Shown here: piece after piece, positions 10,084 through 19,435 of the stretch
Position numbering within the stretch: position 1 is the stretch's first letter
Layout of the letters: each line of letters begins with the position of its first letter
NCBI GenBank assembly: GCA_963806045.1
Contig: CAWDWP010000007.1
Location: 186,001 to 250,000 of the forward strand
Length of the DNA stretch: 64,000 bases
Direction of reading: 5' to 3'
From: DATCHW01 sp963806045
GTDB taxonomy: Bacteria > Bacteroidota > Ignavibacteria > Tepidaquicellales > Tepidaquicellaceae
Made by a program: the position numbers and the translations under genes
Notes under the pieces: model-generated
What the model saw: the letters and a program-made list of their open reading frames with translations, nothing else
Database searches by the model: none
Told to the model about the DNA's origin: nothing

Positions 10084-10091
10084 AAGGAGGT
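10084..10091 (+). promoter_or_regulatory. Strong Shine-Dalgarno sequence of tonB
   Basis: AAGGAGGT ends 4 bases before the ATG at 10096. It is a full-length anti-16S match and stands out because most genes in this window have no recognisable Shine-Dalgarno sequence. It fixes the tonB start and suggests high translation. Confidence 0.7.
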
Positions 10092-10095
10092 TGCA

Positions 10096-10971
10096 ATGTC
10101 AACTGAAAATCAAAATATTGAAACATACGAAGAACCTTTCCTGCAAAAGATGCAATACGGGGCTCCTGAATTACTAAAGTCGTATAAGAAATTTCTAACC
10201 ATATCTCTGCTACTTACTTTTGCTCTATTTACAAGCGGTTTAGCAGGTTATGGTGTATCTATAATTATAGTTGATAAAAACAAAACGATTAAAACCGGTG
10301 GTTTAACGACCGTTGAATTAATGCAGCAAAATACGGACAAAGAAGACGAACAAAATACACCTCCTGAAGTTCAAACCGAAAAAGTTGCAGCTTTGAAAGA
10401 CGACGCAGCACTTGTACCTGAGCCAGTTGCCAAAGAAAGAGCCGATACCACTAAATTTAAAACTCAGGCTGAATTAGATAAAATAAAAACTGTAGTATCA
10501 TCACAAGGTGATATTAATGCCGATCCCAACAAAGAATTTACAGGTGAACTTAAATCCACCGATAAAGAAAAAATTGAATCTGAAGTAAAGAAAGATAAAG
10601 AAGTCGTGAAAAAAGTATATCAGACTTTCGAAGTTGAAAAAGCTCCCGTTGCTGTTAATCTTTCTCAGGTCAGAGGTTCGATGAGATACCCTGAAATTGC
10701 TAAATCTTCAGGAATTGAAGGAAAAGTTACCGTAAAAGTTCTTGTTGGTCCCGAAGGAAGCGTTGAAAGGGTTGGTGGTGTAAGCGGACCTGATGTATTT
10801 TACGATGAAGTTAAAGATAAAGTAATGGCTCTTCAGTTTACACCTGCTCTCCAGAATGGAAAAGCAGTAAGTTGCTGGGTTACAGTTCCTTTTAGCTTTA
10901 CTTTAACAGGGAAATTCAAAAAAGACGCGGAAAACAAAGACGAAGGGGAAAAGAAGCAAGAAACTCCTTAA
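10096..10971 (+). CDS. tonB: TonB family energy transducer
   Basis: 291 residues. The cytoplasmic N-terminus (1-33) is followed by one membrane helix (about 34-57). A long charged periplasmic linker rich in Lys, Glu, Asp and Thr (about 60-185) leads to the TonB C-terminal domain (about 190-275) with the motif MRYPEIAKSSGIEGKVTVK and the LQFTPALQNGKAV strand. TonB transmits proton-motive-force energy from ExbB/ExbD to outer-membrane receptors. ExbB and ExbD are not in the window. The following small membrane protein, PstS-like lipoprotein and TPR genes run in the same direction and probably form one transcription unit with it. Confidence 0.88.
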   Translation: MSTENQNIETYEEPFLQKMQYGAPELLKSYKKFLTISLLLTFALFTSGLAGYGVSIIIVDKNKTIKTGGLTTVELMQQNTDKEDEQNTPPEVQTEKVAALKDDAALVPEPVAKERADTTKFKTQAELDKIKTVVSSQGDINADPNKEFTGELKSTDKEKIESEVKKDKEVVKKVYQTFEVEKAPVAVNLSQVRGSMRYPEIAKSSGIEGKVTVKVLVGPEGSVERVGGVSGPDVFYDEVKDKVMALQFTPALQNGKAVSCWVTVPFSFTLTGKFKKDAENKDEGEKKQETP

Positions 10972-10991
10972 TAGTTTATTACTTTAATTCT

Positions 10992-11261
10992 TTGAAGACA
11001 GTCATAATTATTAATGTTTTTACAGCTGTTGTTGTATTAGTTGCAGGTGTATTTATATTATTTATGCCCGTCAACCAGCATTCGACAGTTTCAATTGTTT
11101 TTGGAATAATATTGATAGCTTATGGTATTTATCGCTTTATGAATGTTATCAGCAAACAGAAACTAATTAAACAGGAACAGAAAATAGAAAAAATGAAAAT
11201 AGCACAAGAGGAACTTATTCGAAACATAAAAAGTCAGAAAAATAAAAATGAAAATAATTAA
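10992..11261 (+). CDS. Small membrane protein with C-terminal coiled coil, unknown function
   Basis: 89 residues from a TTG start, 20 bp after tonB. Two hydrophobic helices (about 5-27 and 34-50) form a hairpin, followed by a strongly charged Lys/Glu/Gln helix (about 54-89). No family was recognised. The end overlaps the start of the PstS-like gene by 14 bp, so the two are probably translationally coupled. Its place between tonB and the substrate-binding lipoprotein suggests an accessory role in that envelope cluster, which is inference. Confidence 0.6.
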   Translation: MKTVIIINVFTAVVVLVAGVFILFMPVNQHSTVSIVFGIILIAYGIYRFMNVISKQKLIKQEQKIEKMKIAQEELIRNIKSQKNKNENN

Positions 11262-12252
11262 TCCCAAATACCGGTTATTAATATTTTTATTCAGTTCTCT
11301 GTTCCTATTCGCTTTTTTAATTACGGGATGTGATTCAAAAAAAAATGATTCCTCTGTTAAACCACCAACAGATACACTCGCAAGTGATGAAAATTTACAG
11401 CCGCTAATGAAAATTATTTCCGATGAGTATGAACACCTTCAGCCCGAAAGAAAAATATTTACATATTATGAACCAACAAAGAATTGCATAGCTGATCTTG
11501 TAAATGGAAAAGCCGGCCTGTGTATAGTTACAAGAGAATTAAATACTGAAGAAAACGATTTCATAAAACAAAACAATCTTGACATCCGGAAATATGTCAT
11601 TGCGACTGATGCAATCGGCTTCATTGTTAATCCAGGTAATCCTGTATCACGGGTTACGTCTGAAGATTTGATAAAAATCTTTTCAGGGGAGTATAAAGAA
11701 TGGACTGAAGTTAAAGTTAAACTTGAGAGTGGTAAAGATCCTGATGAACAGAATAAAGATGTGCAACAAAATATGAAAGGAAACGATAATAAAATAAAAT
11801 TATTCATTCAGAGACAAAATTCCGGAACATATTCTTTCGTAAAAGATTCAATATTAGCCGGTCTTGATTATTCAAAAACTGCACAAATATGCTCAACAAG
11901 TGTTCAGATGCTTGAAATGGTCCGTCAAAATAAAAATGCAATTGGTATTTCCAATTTAAGCTGGTTATCTAAAGGAAATCAGGATAGTTTAGATGCAACT
12001 GTTAAACCTTTAAGGATTTCCAGAATATATTCAAATGGAAGAAGAGATGACTTCAGACAATTACATCAGGGGTTGGTTTATCAAAAAACATATCCTTATT
12101 TAAGATTTGTTAATTTATTTTGTACTGATTTAATCTCCCGGATTAATTCCGCTTTCATAAGCTATTTAATAAAAACTAAAGGTCAGTCAATAATACTTGA
12201 AAATGGGTTAGTCCCTTTAACGCAACCTGTAAGACTAATACAATTAAATTAA
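11248..12252 (+). CDS. PstS-like phosphate-binding family lipoprotein
   Basis: 334 residues. A hydrophobic signal ends in a lipobox LITGC (acylated Cys at about 28), so this is an anchored lipoprotein. The rest matches the PstS-like periplasmic binding fold: a VTRELNTEE stretch, VIATDAIGFIVNPGNPVS, the LIKIFSGEYKEWTEV helix (about 141-155), and RQNSGTYSFVKDSIL with the Ser/Gly/Thr ligand loop. It could feed the PstCA permeases encoded 2.5 kb upstream, but it is linked to tonB rather than to pst. In related bacteria this linkage recurs as a TonB/PstS-like/TPR set, so its ligand may not be phosphate. Confidence 0.75.
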   Translation: MKIINPKYRLLIFLFSSLFLFAFLITGCDSKKNDSSVKPPTDTLASDENLQPLMKIISDEYEHLQPERKIFTYYEPTKNCIADLVNGKAGLCIVTRELNTEENDFIKQNNLDIRKYVIATDAIGFIVNPGNPVSRVTSEDLIKIFSGEYKEWTEVKVKLESGKDPDEQNKDVQQNMKGNDNKIKLFIQRQNSGTYSFVKDSILAGLDYSKTAQICSTSVQMLEMVRQNKNAIGISNLSWLSKGNQDSLDATVKPLRISRIYSNGRRDDFRQLHQGLVYQKTYPYLRFVNLFCTDLISRINSAFISYLIKTKGQSIILENGLVPLTQPVRLIQLN

Positions 12253-12265
12253 ATAATGAAAATAA

Positions 12266-13697
12266 ATGATTAACAAATTAAGAAAATATTCAATTTTAGG
12301 TCTATTTTTTATCTTTGCATTATCAATAAATGCATATAGCTCAGGATAATTTTGAAAAAGCAAAAAGATTGATTCAACAAGGTGATTATGTTGCAGGAAG
12401 AGATATTATGAAAGATGTTGTAAAGAATAATGATAAATACGAACCGAATTATTTTTATGCTTTAGCTCTGTATAAAACCGGTTCTTATCCGGAAGCTGAA
12501 ACCTTTTTCAAAATAGCATTAAAAGATGATGATGAAGGGATTTTAGCATTACAAGGGTTAGGGGAATTATATAGCACACAGAAAAAATATATTGAAGCAA
12601 ATACTCAATTTAAAAAAGCACTGAGTGTTGACCCCGAAAATATTCCTGTGATGATATCACAAGCAAAGAACTATTCGCTTAATGGAAAAATTGATGATGC
12701 AATAAGAATATTGACATTAGCAACAACTTATAGCAAAGAAAATCCTGAGGTATATGTTGGTTTAGGCGATGCCTATAATATCAGAGGTGCTTATGATGTT
12801 GCAATTAAATATTACAATGATGCAATAAAACTGGATAAAAGAAACGCACATGCATATTTTGGTTTAGGGCAGATATACTTTACTCAGGCTAAATATGATG
12901 ATGCAATAAAAGCTTATAAATCAGCAATCGATTCAGATCCAAATTATTCCGATACATATTTAGAATTTGGAAAACTGTTATATTTTAACGGTGATTATCC
13001 GGCAGCAGCAGATGTATTTCAGAAATATTCAAAATTAGTTCCGGGTTCTCCTGAAGGCGATCTATATTTTGGCAGAACACTGTATAAACAAAAGAAATAT
13101 GATGAAGCAATTGCATTGTTCGATGAGGTATTAAAAACCTATCCCAACGCTATTAATGCTAACCGATATGCCGCTCTGTCTTATGTTGATAAGAAAGATT
13201 ATACAAAAGCCATCGATTATTATAAAAAAATGAACGAAAAGGATCTCGAAGCTGATGATTATTCACAGATGGGTATTATATATGCAAAACTTAAAAATTT
13301 TGATGAGGCATATAAAAATTTTGATAAATCAATTAAGTTAGATAGCACCAACGCAAACACATATTATCAATACGGAATTGCTCGATTCGATCACGAAGAA
13401 TATGAAACATCTATTCCTACTATGGATCTAGCTATTCAAAAAGGTTTTAAACAATTTCCTGCATATTTGTATAAAGGAATTAGTTATTTTTATCTGAAAA
13501 AATTTGATGAAGCTGTTATTGCTTTACAGGAATCTATTAAAATTGATAATACCTTTCCGTTTACGTATCTTTGGTTAGGAAAATCTTATGTTGGACTGCA
13601 GAAAAACGAAGAAGCAATTGCAGCATATAATAAATGCCTTGAATTGGATCCAACAAATGAAGAAGCACAAAGAGATTTAAAATCATTACAAAAATAA
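12266..13697 (+). CDS. Exported tetratricopeptide repeat protein (signal peptide separated by a +1 frameshift)
   Basis: The long open frame (12330-13697, 455 residues) is an array of about 12 TPR units, seen as repeated A-Y/H-x-G-x2-Y segments spaced 34 residues apart (for example YFGLGQIYFTQAKYDDAIKAY). It lacks a secretion signal as read. An ATG at 12266 opens a perfect signal peptide in another frame (MINKLRKYSILGLFFIF, then ALSINAY). Removing one A near 12338 joins it as NAYAQDNFEKAK with an ideal signal peptidase site. The protein is therefore probably periplasmic, acting as a protein-protein scaffold next to TonB and the PstS-like lipoprotein. As the sequence stands, only the signal-less form from 12330 can be translated in one frame. 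Confidence 0.8.
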
Positions 13698-13706
13698 AAC
13701 ATTTAA

Positions 13707-14123
13707 ATGGATAAAGTAGTAAATTATATAAATTCGAATAAGAAAAACTTTGTTGAAGAATTGATAAGTTTTCTGAAAATTCCTTCAATAAGCAATAATT
13801 CTGAAAACAAGCAGGATATGGTCACTTGCGCAAAGTGGGTGAGTGAAAGTATGGCTAAATCTGGTCTCGAAAATATACAAATATTTGAAACCAGAGGACA
13901 TCCTGTCGTTTATGGAGACTGGTTAAAAGCAGGTACTGATAAACCTACAATTTTAGTTTATGGCCATTATGATGTGCAGCCTGTGGACCCTTTGGAATTA
14001 TGGACAAGTCCGCCATTCGAGCCGGTGATTAAAGATGATGTTATTTACGCAAGAGGTACAACAGATGATAAAGGTCAGCTGTTTATACATTTTAAAAGTA
14101 TTGAAGCATTTTATAAAAACTAA
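13707..14123 (+). pseudogene. M20 family dipeptidase, N-terminal fragment of a frameshifted gene
   Basis: 138 residues with the N-terminus of M20/M28-type metallopeptidases (carnosinase/CNDP-like, ArgE/DapE superfamily): SFLKIPSIS, a metal-ligand histidine in VYGHYDVQPVDP (about 83-94), and GTTDDKGQLFIHFKS with the bridging Asp. The frame ends at a TAA (14121-14123) just after a run of five A at 14115-14119. Dropping one A rejoins it to the following fragment as FYKTKGSLPVNIKV. The full protein would be about 459 residues, a normal length. It cleaves dipeptides or amide bonds with two zinc ions. Confidence 0.8.
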
Positions 14124-15084
14124 AGGTTCTTTACCCGTTAACATAAAAGTAATTATCGAAGGGGAAGAAGAGATAGGAAGCCCAAGTCTTGATGAATTTT
14201 TAATTAGCAAAAAAGATTTGTTAAGTTGTGACTATGTAGTTATCTCAGATACTTCGATGTATACTGATGAACTTCCTTCTATTTGCTATGGATTAAGGGG
14301 TCTCGCTTACATGGAAATAGAAGTAACTGGTCCGAATAAAGATTTACATTCCGGTTCATTCGGAGGTGCTGTTGACAATCCAATAAATGCATTGGCTCAT
14401 ATTATTTCTAAACTTAAAAATGATAAAGGTAAAATACTGATTGACAGATTCTATGATGATGTTATCAATTTAACTGAAAAAGAGCGTGAAGAATTCAAGC
14501 GTCTCCCGTTTGATGAAAAAGCTTTTATGGATGAACTTCATGTTGAGGAACTGTTCGGAGAAGAAGGATATACCACCGAGGAAAGAAAAACCGCCAGACC
14601 TACTCTTGATTGCAATGGAATTTGGGGAGGATACCAGGGAGCCGGTGCAAAAACCGTATTACCTTCAAAAGCAGGTGCTAAAATATCAATGCGGCTTGTT
14701 CCTAATCAGGATCCGGAAAAAATCGAAAAATTATTTTTTGAATATGTAAATAAGATTGCACCAAAATCTGTTACAGTTAAAATAACTTCTCTGCATAGTG
14801 CAAAGGGTTCAGTAACTCCGATTGATACCGATGCAATTAAAGCCGCCGTAAAAGCTCTTAAATTGGGTTATGGAAAAGAACCCGTATTTATGAGAGAAGG
14901 TGGTTCTATCCCGATAGTTAATACATTTAAAGAATTACTTGGAGCCGATACAATATTACTTGGTTTCGGTCTCCCAAATGAAAATGCTCATTCACCAAAT
15001 GAAAATTTAAATTTAAATAATTTTCACAGGGGAATTTTAAGTATCGCTTATTATTATAACGAGTTATCAAAAATAAAAAATTAA
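14035..15084 (+). pseudogene. M20 family dipeptidase, C-terminal fragment of a frameshifted gene
   Basis: Real coding sequence begins at about 14117; the first ~28 codons of the open frame (14035-14117) are the shadow of the upstream fragment. From there it contains the catalytic and metal-binding EGEEEIGSPSL (Glu pair), SDTSMY (Asp ligand), the dimerisation-domain LHSGSFGGAVDNP, the second-lobe GGYQGAGAKTVLPSKA and the final metal ligand region LPNENAHSPNEN. These are all the key residues of the CNDP-like M20 group, so the enzyme would be functional if the single-base shift is not real. It ends 3 bp before the DUF3098 gene. Confidence 0.8.
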
Positions 15085-15087
15085 TAT

Positions 15088-15402
15088 ATGGCAAAAGCTG
15101 TAAGCAAATCTTCGAAATCTAAAAAAGTTCAGACTGATTATTTTAACCTGGCATTGACGAAAGTCAATTATGCCATAATCGGTGCCGGAATTTTGCTGAT
15201 AATTATTGGTTATATCTTTATGTCCGAGAAATCTGTAGATGGATTTGGTCCGACTGTTATCGCACCGATATTGTTGGTTTTAGGATATTGTGTATTTATT
15301 CCGATTGGAATATTATACAAGGTTAATATGTTTAAGAAAGCAGAGGATTCAACGACTCAACCGGTAGAAGATAACAAAGGGAAATCTCAATGCTTCTTCT
15401 AA
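15088..15402 (+). CDS. DUF3098 domain membrane protein
   Basis: 104 residues with a basic N-terminus and two transmembrane helices (about 30-50 and 60-84), ending in a charged tail. The pattern NYAIIGAGILLIIIGYI, then PTVIAPILLVLGYCVFIPIGI, matches DUF3098, a family of small Bacteroidota/Ignavibacteriota membrane proteins with no known function, often encoded next to cell-division or cell-wall genes. It follows the M20 peptidase by 3 bp and precedes tmRNA. Confidence 0.75.
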   Translation: MAKAVSKSSKSKKVQTDYFNLALTKVNYAIIGAGILLIIIGYIFMSEKSVDGFGPTVIAPILLVLGYCVFIPIGILYKVNMFKKAEDSTTQPVEDNKGKSQCFF

Positions 15403-15415
15403 TGTAAAAACTAAT

Positions 15416-15423
15416 TAATTTTG
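15416..15423 (+). promoter_or_regulatory. Possible Bacteroidota-type -7 promoter element of tmRNA
   Basis: TAATTTTG fits the TAnnTTTG -7 consensus known for the primary sigma factor of Bacteroidota and ends 6 bases before the tmRNA 5' end at 15430, as expected. No clear -33 TTG was found at the usual spacing, so this is tentative. Confidence 0.4.
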
Positions 15424-15429
15424 TTCTTT

Positions 15430-15791
15430 GGGAATGCAACGGTTTCGACAGACTGATAGATGGTTGAGACTGCATATGGTGCTCACAGCTATCACTTTAA
15501 AAAGGCTGTACAAAAATAAACGCAAACAACAACACAGCATATAACTATGCTATGGCTGCCTAATTAAAGGCAACCCGCTTGCTGCAACGTCTCTTCTCAT
15601 TGGATAGCATCAAGCGCAGACAGATGAGATAGTTTAAAAGATATGTCTAAGTTTTTTAAGCAAAACTACATTAGACTGGTAAAGCAGGAATTTGTTCATT
15701 TTTAATGCTTTATGAGAAACTAAATGAACTAAATATGTAGATGTTTCAATGGTCTTCTTTTTGGACCCGAGTTCGACTCTCGGCATTTCCA
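15430..15791 (+). ncRNA. ssrA: Transfer-messenger RNA (tmRNA)
   Basis: The 5' end GGGAATGC followed by AACGGTTTCGACAG is the tmRNA hallmark. The 3' end has the T-arm GAGTTCGACTC and GCATTTCC, which pairs with the 5' end (one G-U) to form the tRNA-like acceptor stem; CCA is not encoded. The tag reading frame runs from GCA at 15522 to TAA at 15561-15563 and reads ANNNTAYNYAMAA, ending in the Ala-Ala degron recognised by proteases such as ClpXP. tmRNA with SmpB rescues stalled ribosomes. It lies free between the DUF3098 gene and a convergent glycosyltransferase gene. Confidence 0.95.
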
Positions 15792-15832
15792 CAAATAATA
15801 AATCTATCCCAAAACAGGTTAAATCCTGTCTT

Positions 15833-16816
15833 TTATATTCGCCGGATAATATTAGTAAATTTATTCAAGACTTCTTCAGTCTTAATACCGAATATATCTT
15901 TCGCGTTATCTGAAATAATTATTTCCTTTATATCTGATTTAGGTGAGAATCTTTCATAATTCCATTTAACATTTGGATACAATGCAATAATAGGAATATT
16001 AAAAGCCGAAGCTATATGAACTAAAGATGTATCCGGAGTAATAACTAAGTTTACATTGGAAATTAAATCAGATATTTCAAGAATATCATTACTGCTGAAA
16101 TATTTTAGATTTTTGTCTTTGTAATTATCGATAATATATTTTACGATTGCTTTTTCGCGATCCATATATATTATAATAAATTCAAATTCAGGATGCAGTT
16201 GGTTTATTTCATTGACTAATTTTAACCAATTTTCTTTTTGCCAGATTCTTGTAATACTTCCGGCAGAAATATTGATCGCAATTATCCTGGGATTACGTGA
16301 AGCGGCATATTTTTTCTGATTAGCTTCTGGAATTTGAATTATAGGTTTTTGGTTTTCATAATCTGCTGAATCAATATTAAAACATTTCAAGACGTTCAGG
16401 CAAAGATTTATATAATGTTCAGGTTTATCAAAAACCTGGACAGCCTTACTGAATACAACTTTATTAAAATTATAACCGTAAGATTGTTTTGGCTTACATA
16501 TTTTCAATAGAAATTCAGAAGTCTTAGAATAACCATATTTCGGGTCAATCCAGATATCGAAGCGTCCCTTTTTGAGCTTTGTTATAATCTTGACAATATT
16601 AATGACATCCTTCTTATATATCAGTATTCTGTCTATTGTAGTCTCATATTTTATAACATCGCAGTTTTTGGGATTTGCAAGAACAGTTAGTTTAGAATTC
16701 GGAAATAGTTTTTTCAGTTCAGAAAATAGGGGAGTGGTTAATATCATATCACCAATTCTTCCTATCTGTATGACAAGAATATTATATTTTGCCGAATAAT
16801 CTAATCCGGAATTCAA
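15833..16816 (-). CDS. Glycosyltransferase family 9 (heptosyltransferase-like) protein
   Basis: 327 residues. YNILVIQIGRIGDMILTTPL (about 11-30) is the N-terminal motif of ADP-heptose:LPS heptosyltransferases. The C-terminal domain has IIAINISAGS, RIWQKENWLKLV and the nucleotide-sugar site VITPDTSLVHIASAFNIP (about 260-277), with GT-B fold spacing. It probably adds a heptose or related sugar to a surface glycan at the cytoplasmic membrane. It starts 3 bp after the yidC stop and is likely the last gene of that operon. It is an intact relative of the broken gene at 3851-4845. Confidence 0.85.
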   Translation of the reverse strand: MNSGLDYSAKYNILVIQIGRIGDMILTTPLFSELKKLFPNSKLTVLANPKNCDVIKYETTIDRILIYKKDVINIVKIITKLKKGRFDIWIDPKYGYSKTSEFLLKICKPKQSYGYNFNKVVFSKAVQVFDKPEHYINLCLNVLKCFNIDSADYENQKPIIQIPEANQKKYAASRNPRIIAINISAGSITRIWQKENWLKLVNEINQLHPEFEFIIIYMDREKAIVKYIIDNYKDKNLKYFSSNDILEISDLISNVNLVITPDTSLVHIASAFNIPIIALYPNVKWNYERFSPKSDIKEIIISDNAKDIFGIKTEEVLNKFTNIIRRI

Positions 16817-16819
16817 TTA

Positions 16820-18700
16820 TTATTTTTTAAATCTTACGTTTTTATTCTTTGCGAACTCTTCCATTTTCTGAAAAAATGATTTCTTCGTTTTCTTCTTCGT
16901 CTCTTCCGGAGGAGGAGGTGGTTTGAATTTTGTGTTATAAATTTGCTGAGCAATCGAGAACAAATTAAACATGAAATAATATAAATTCAAACCTGATGGG
17001 AAGCTGTAAAATATAAATGTGAACATTATTGGCATCAGGTAAACCATCATCTTCTGTTTCGGGTCTGTTGTCGTCATCTTTTGCTGTATTATCATTGTTA
17101 TTCCCATAAGGGTAGCAAGACCTGCTACCTGGCTTATTCCGAATAATGGAATTTTAAATGGAAGATTCAATATTACGTCCGGAGCTGCAAGGTCATCAAT
17201 CCACCATATAAATGGTACCTGCCTTAGTTCAATAGTTGAGCGGAATACTCCGAATAATGCATAAAGAATAGGTAACTGCAAAATCATAGGAAGACAGCCT
17301 GCCGCCGGATTAATGCCTTCTTCTTTATACAATTTCATTATTTGCTGATTAGCTTTAGCGGAATCATCTTTATATTTTTCCCTTATTGCTGTCATTTTGG
17401 GATTTAATCCCGACATTTTCCTCATCGAATCGGTTTGCTTTTTCGTTAGAGGATTCAAGAGAATTTTTAAAGCTAATGCGAATACAATAATCACAACACC
17501 ATAGTTTGGAATAAAAGAATGTAAAAATGTAAAAAATGGTATAATAAAATACTGAGCAATTGGTCTTACAATAAAATCCAATGGGAATTTCATTGTATTT
17601 TCAAGCGATAAATCATACGATTTAATAATTTTGTAATCCATCGGTACTAATAATATTTTCATCTTTGCTTTATCAAGTTTATCATTCTTTATATTCATCT
17701 TCAGACCAATAGAATATGATTTCTTTAACCCTTCATCGGGAAGTTTTTCCTTATATCCTGAGAGGTAAGCTCCGTCCCCTTTATTTTTATTATCCGGGAT
17801 TATGTAGACACCAAAATATTTAATTCTCGAGCAGACAAAATCTGTAACACCATTCATGTCGTCCGGTTTGGAATCTTGTGTAAAATCTGAACCATCTTTT
17901 GCCTTTAATTCTCCCCCCATATATGCAAATGCCTCTGCAAAACCTGATTCCTCATCACTTCTATATTCAGTCAGATTTAGCGGTGTTTCCCAGACAATCT
18001 GATATTTTGAGTCCGGAATGAATTTATCCGAATTCACTAACTCATAGTCAACATCAAATTCGTACGAATCACTTTTAAATGAATATGTTTTAATTATCTG
18101 TTGAGTGCTGTCATTGGAAACATAGAGATAATATCTAAGCTTGAAATCAGGGGTTTTTTCTATATCAATTTTTTCGTTGGGTAAATATGTCGATTGAAAA
18201 ACTAAATCTTTAGTATTTATCGTTCTACCGTCTTTTGAAGTGAACAGTAAATGTAATTCCTTTCCCTTTTTCCAGTCAACAAGCTGCAAGGGAAGTTTAT
18301 TCCAGGTCTTATAATCTTTCATTGTGTATGATCTTAAACATCCGCCCTGATTCGTAAATTCGATAATTACTTTCTTATTCTCTACAGTTATAATTTTCTG
18401 GCCAATTACTTTATTTACGGCAGTATCATAATAAATTGAATTTTCGAGAAAGTATAAACCGAGAGAATTTGATAACTTATTATTTTCTGCAGTAGTATCT
18501 TTTTGTATGTCCTTTTGATTATTCGATTTCTTCTGAGTTGAGTCAGGAATATTTTTCGTTAGATTCTTTGCGGTATCCTGAACTTGCTGAGTTTGTTGTT
18601 TAACTACAGGATTTTGCTTTTGTAAATAATTTGAATAAACCAGCCACCCTATTAATATTGCACCGATTAATACAAAACCTAATACAGATCTTTTATCCAT
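16820..18700 (-). CDS. yidC: Membrane protein insertase YidC
   Basis: 626 residues, usual for the Gram-negative form. An N-terminal anchor helix (about 5-24) and a charged linker are followed by a large periplasmic beta-sandwich (about 90-370) and the conserved five-helix core (about 375-600). The core has the hallmark stretches NPLTKKQTDSMRKMSGLNPK, GCLPMILQLPILYALF and SGLNLYYFMFNLFSIAQQ, and ends in a basic tail. YidC inserts and folds inner-membrane proteins with or without SecYEG. It belongs to the classic rpmH-rnpA-yidD-yidC cluster. Confidence 0.96.
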   Translation of the reverse strand: MDKRSVLGFVLIGAILIGWLVYSNYLQKQNPVVKQQTQQVQDTAKNLTKNIPDSTQKKSNNQKDIQKDTTAENNKLSNSLGLYFLENSIYYDTAVNKVIGQKIITVENKKVIIEFTNQGGCLRSYTMKDYKTWNKLPLQLVDWKKGKELHLLFTSKDGRTINTKDLVFQSTYLPNEKIDIEKTPDFKLRYYLYVSNDSTQQIIKTYSFKSDSYEFDVDYELVNSDKFIPDSKYQIVWETPLNLTEYRSDEESGFAEAFAYMGGELKAKDGSDFTQDSKPDDMNGVTDFVCSRIKYFGVYIIPDNKNKGDGAYLSGYKEKLPDEGLKKSYSIGLKMNIKNDKLDKAKMKILLVPMDYKIIKSYDLSLENTMKFPLDFIVRPIAQYFIIPFFTFLHSFIPNYGVVIIVFALALKILLNPLTKKQTDSMRKMSGLNPKMTAIREKYKDDSAKANQQIMKLYKEEGINPAAGCLPMILQLPILYALFGVFRSTIELRQVPFIWWIDDLAAPDVILNLPFKIPLFGISQVAGLATLMGITMIIQQKMTTTDPKQKMMVYLMPIMFTFIFYSFPSGLNLYYFMFNLFSIAQQIYNTKFKPPPPPEETKKKTKKSFFQKMEEFAKNKNVRFKK

Positions 18701-18712
18701 AAAATAATTTAT

Positions 18713-18952
18713 TTAAACCTTTCCAAGTTGTTTAACTCTTTTTTGAGGTACCGGGTCATATCCGCCTTCAAAAAATGGATTACATTTTAAAATTCGTTTT
18801 ATACCTAAATATGTTCCCGTGAAAAAGCCCCTCTCTTTTAATGCCTCAATAAAATATGATGAACAAGTAGGGTAAAACCTGCATGAATCAGGAAGCAACG
18901 GGGAAATTAAAATTTGATATAATTTAATTAGATATATCGCTAAATATTTCAT
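18713..18952 (-). CDS. yidD: Membrane protein insertion efficiency factor YidD
   Basis: 79 residues. The conserved YidD core ISPLLPDSCRFYPTCSSYF (about 16-34), then EALKERG and the CNPF-GGYDPVP ending, is complete, including the cysteines. YidD is a small membrane-associated protein that helps YidC-dependent insertion. It lies 3 bp after rnpA and 12 bp before yidC. Confidence 0.95.
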   Translation of the reverse strand: MKYLAIYLIKLYQILISPLLPDSCRFYPTCSSYFIEALKERGFFTGTYLGIKRILKCNPFFEGGYDPVPQKRVKQLGKV

Positions 18953-18955
18953 TTT

Positions 18956-19408
18956 TTAACTGTTTGTAACTAAATATGTATTAATTTTATCAAGTAGTAT
19001 CATCATATTTTCATTTAAATCTTTATAACTGATTAATTTCTTATCCATATTATTTATAATTTCAGCATCATGATTCAGTCCGATTATTAACATAGATTCT
19101 TTTTCGGGATTGGGAATAAATCTTAAACAATTTTTACGGTTTAATCTGAATGTTTCTCTTAATAATCTTTTAATCCTTATCCTTTTATTTGCTTTCTTTA
19201 GCTTTTTTTTTGATATAATAAAGCCCACCTTAAAATTGCTACTGGTCAGTGGGCTATCATTTTTGTTTAACTCTATTTTTTCAGTTCTTAAATATCCGGT
19301 AAGAAGTTTAGTTTTAAATTGTCTTGAATTTCTGAATATCCTGTCAAATGATTCATATCCTCTTAGTATTTCGCTTTTTCTTAAACCTGATGAATTTAGT
19401 TTGTTCAT
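18956..19408 (-). CDS. rnpA: Ribonuclease P protein component
   Basis: 150 residues, a little long for RnpA because of an insert near residue 50 and a C-terminal tail. It is basic and starts with a short extension before LRGYESFDRIFRNSRQFKT. The RNA-binding RNR motif region reads ANKRIRIKRLLRETFRLN (about 74-91), preceded by KVGFIISKKKLKKA. It is the protein subunit of RNase P and is needed for 5' maturation of tRNAs. Its gene sits between rpmH and yidD in the conserved order. Confidence 0.92.
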   Translation of the reverse strand: MNKLNSSGLRKSEILRGYESFDRIFRNSRQFKTKLLTGYLRTEKIELNKNDSPLTSSNFKVGFIISKKKLKKANKRIRIKRLLRETFRLNRKNCLRFIPNPEKESMLIIGLNHDAEIINNMDKKLISYKDLNENMMILLDKINTYLVTNS

Positions 19409-19435
19409 TTAATTCAAGAAGAAGTTAAAAATTAA

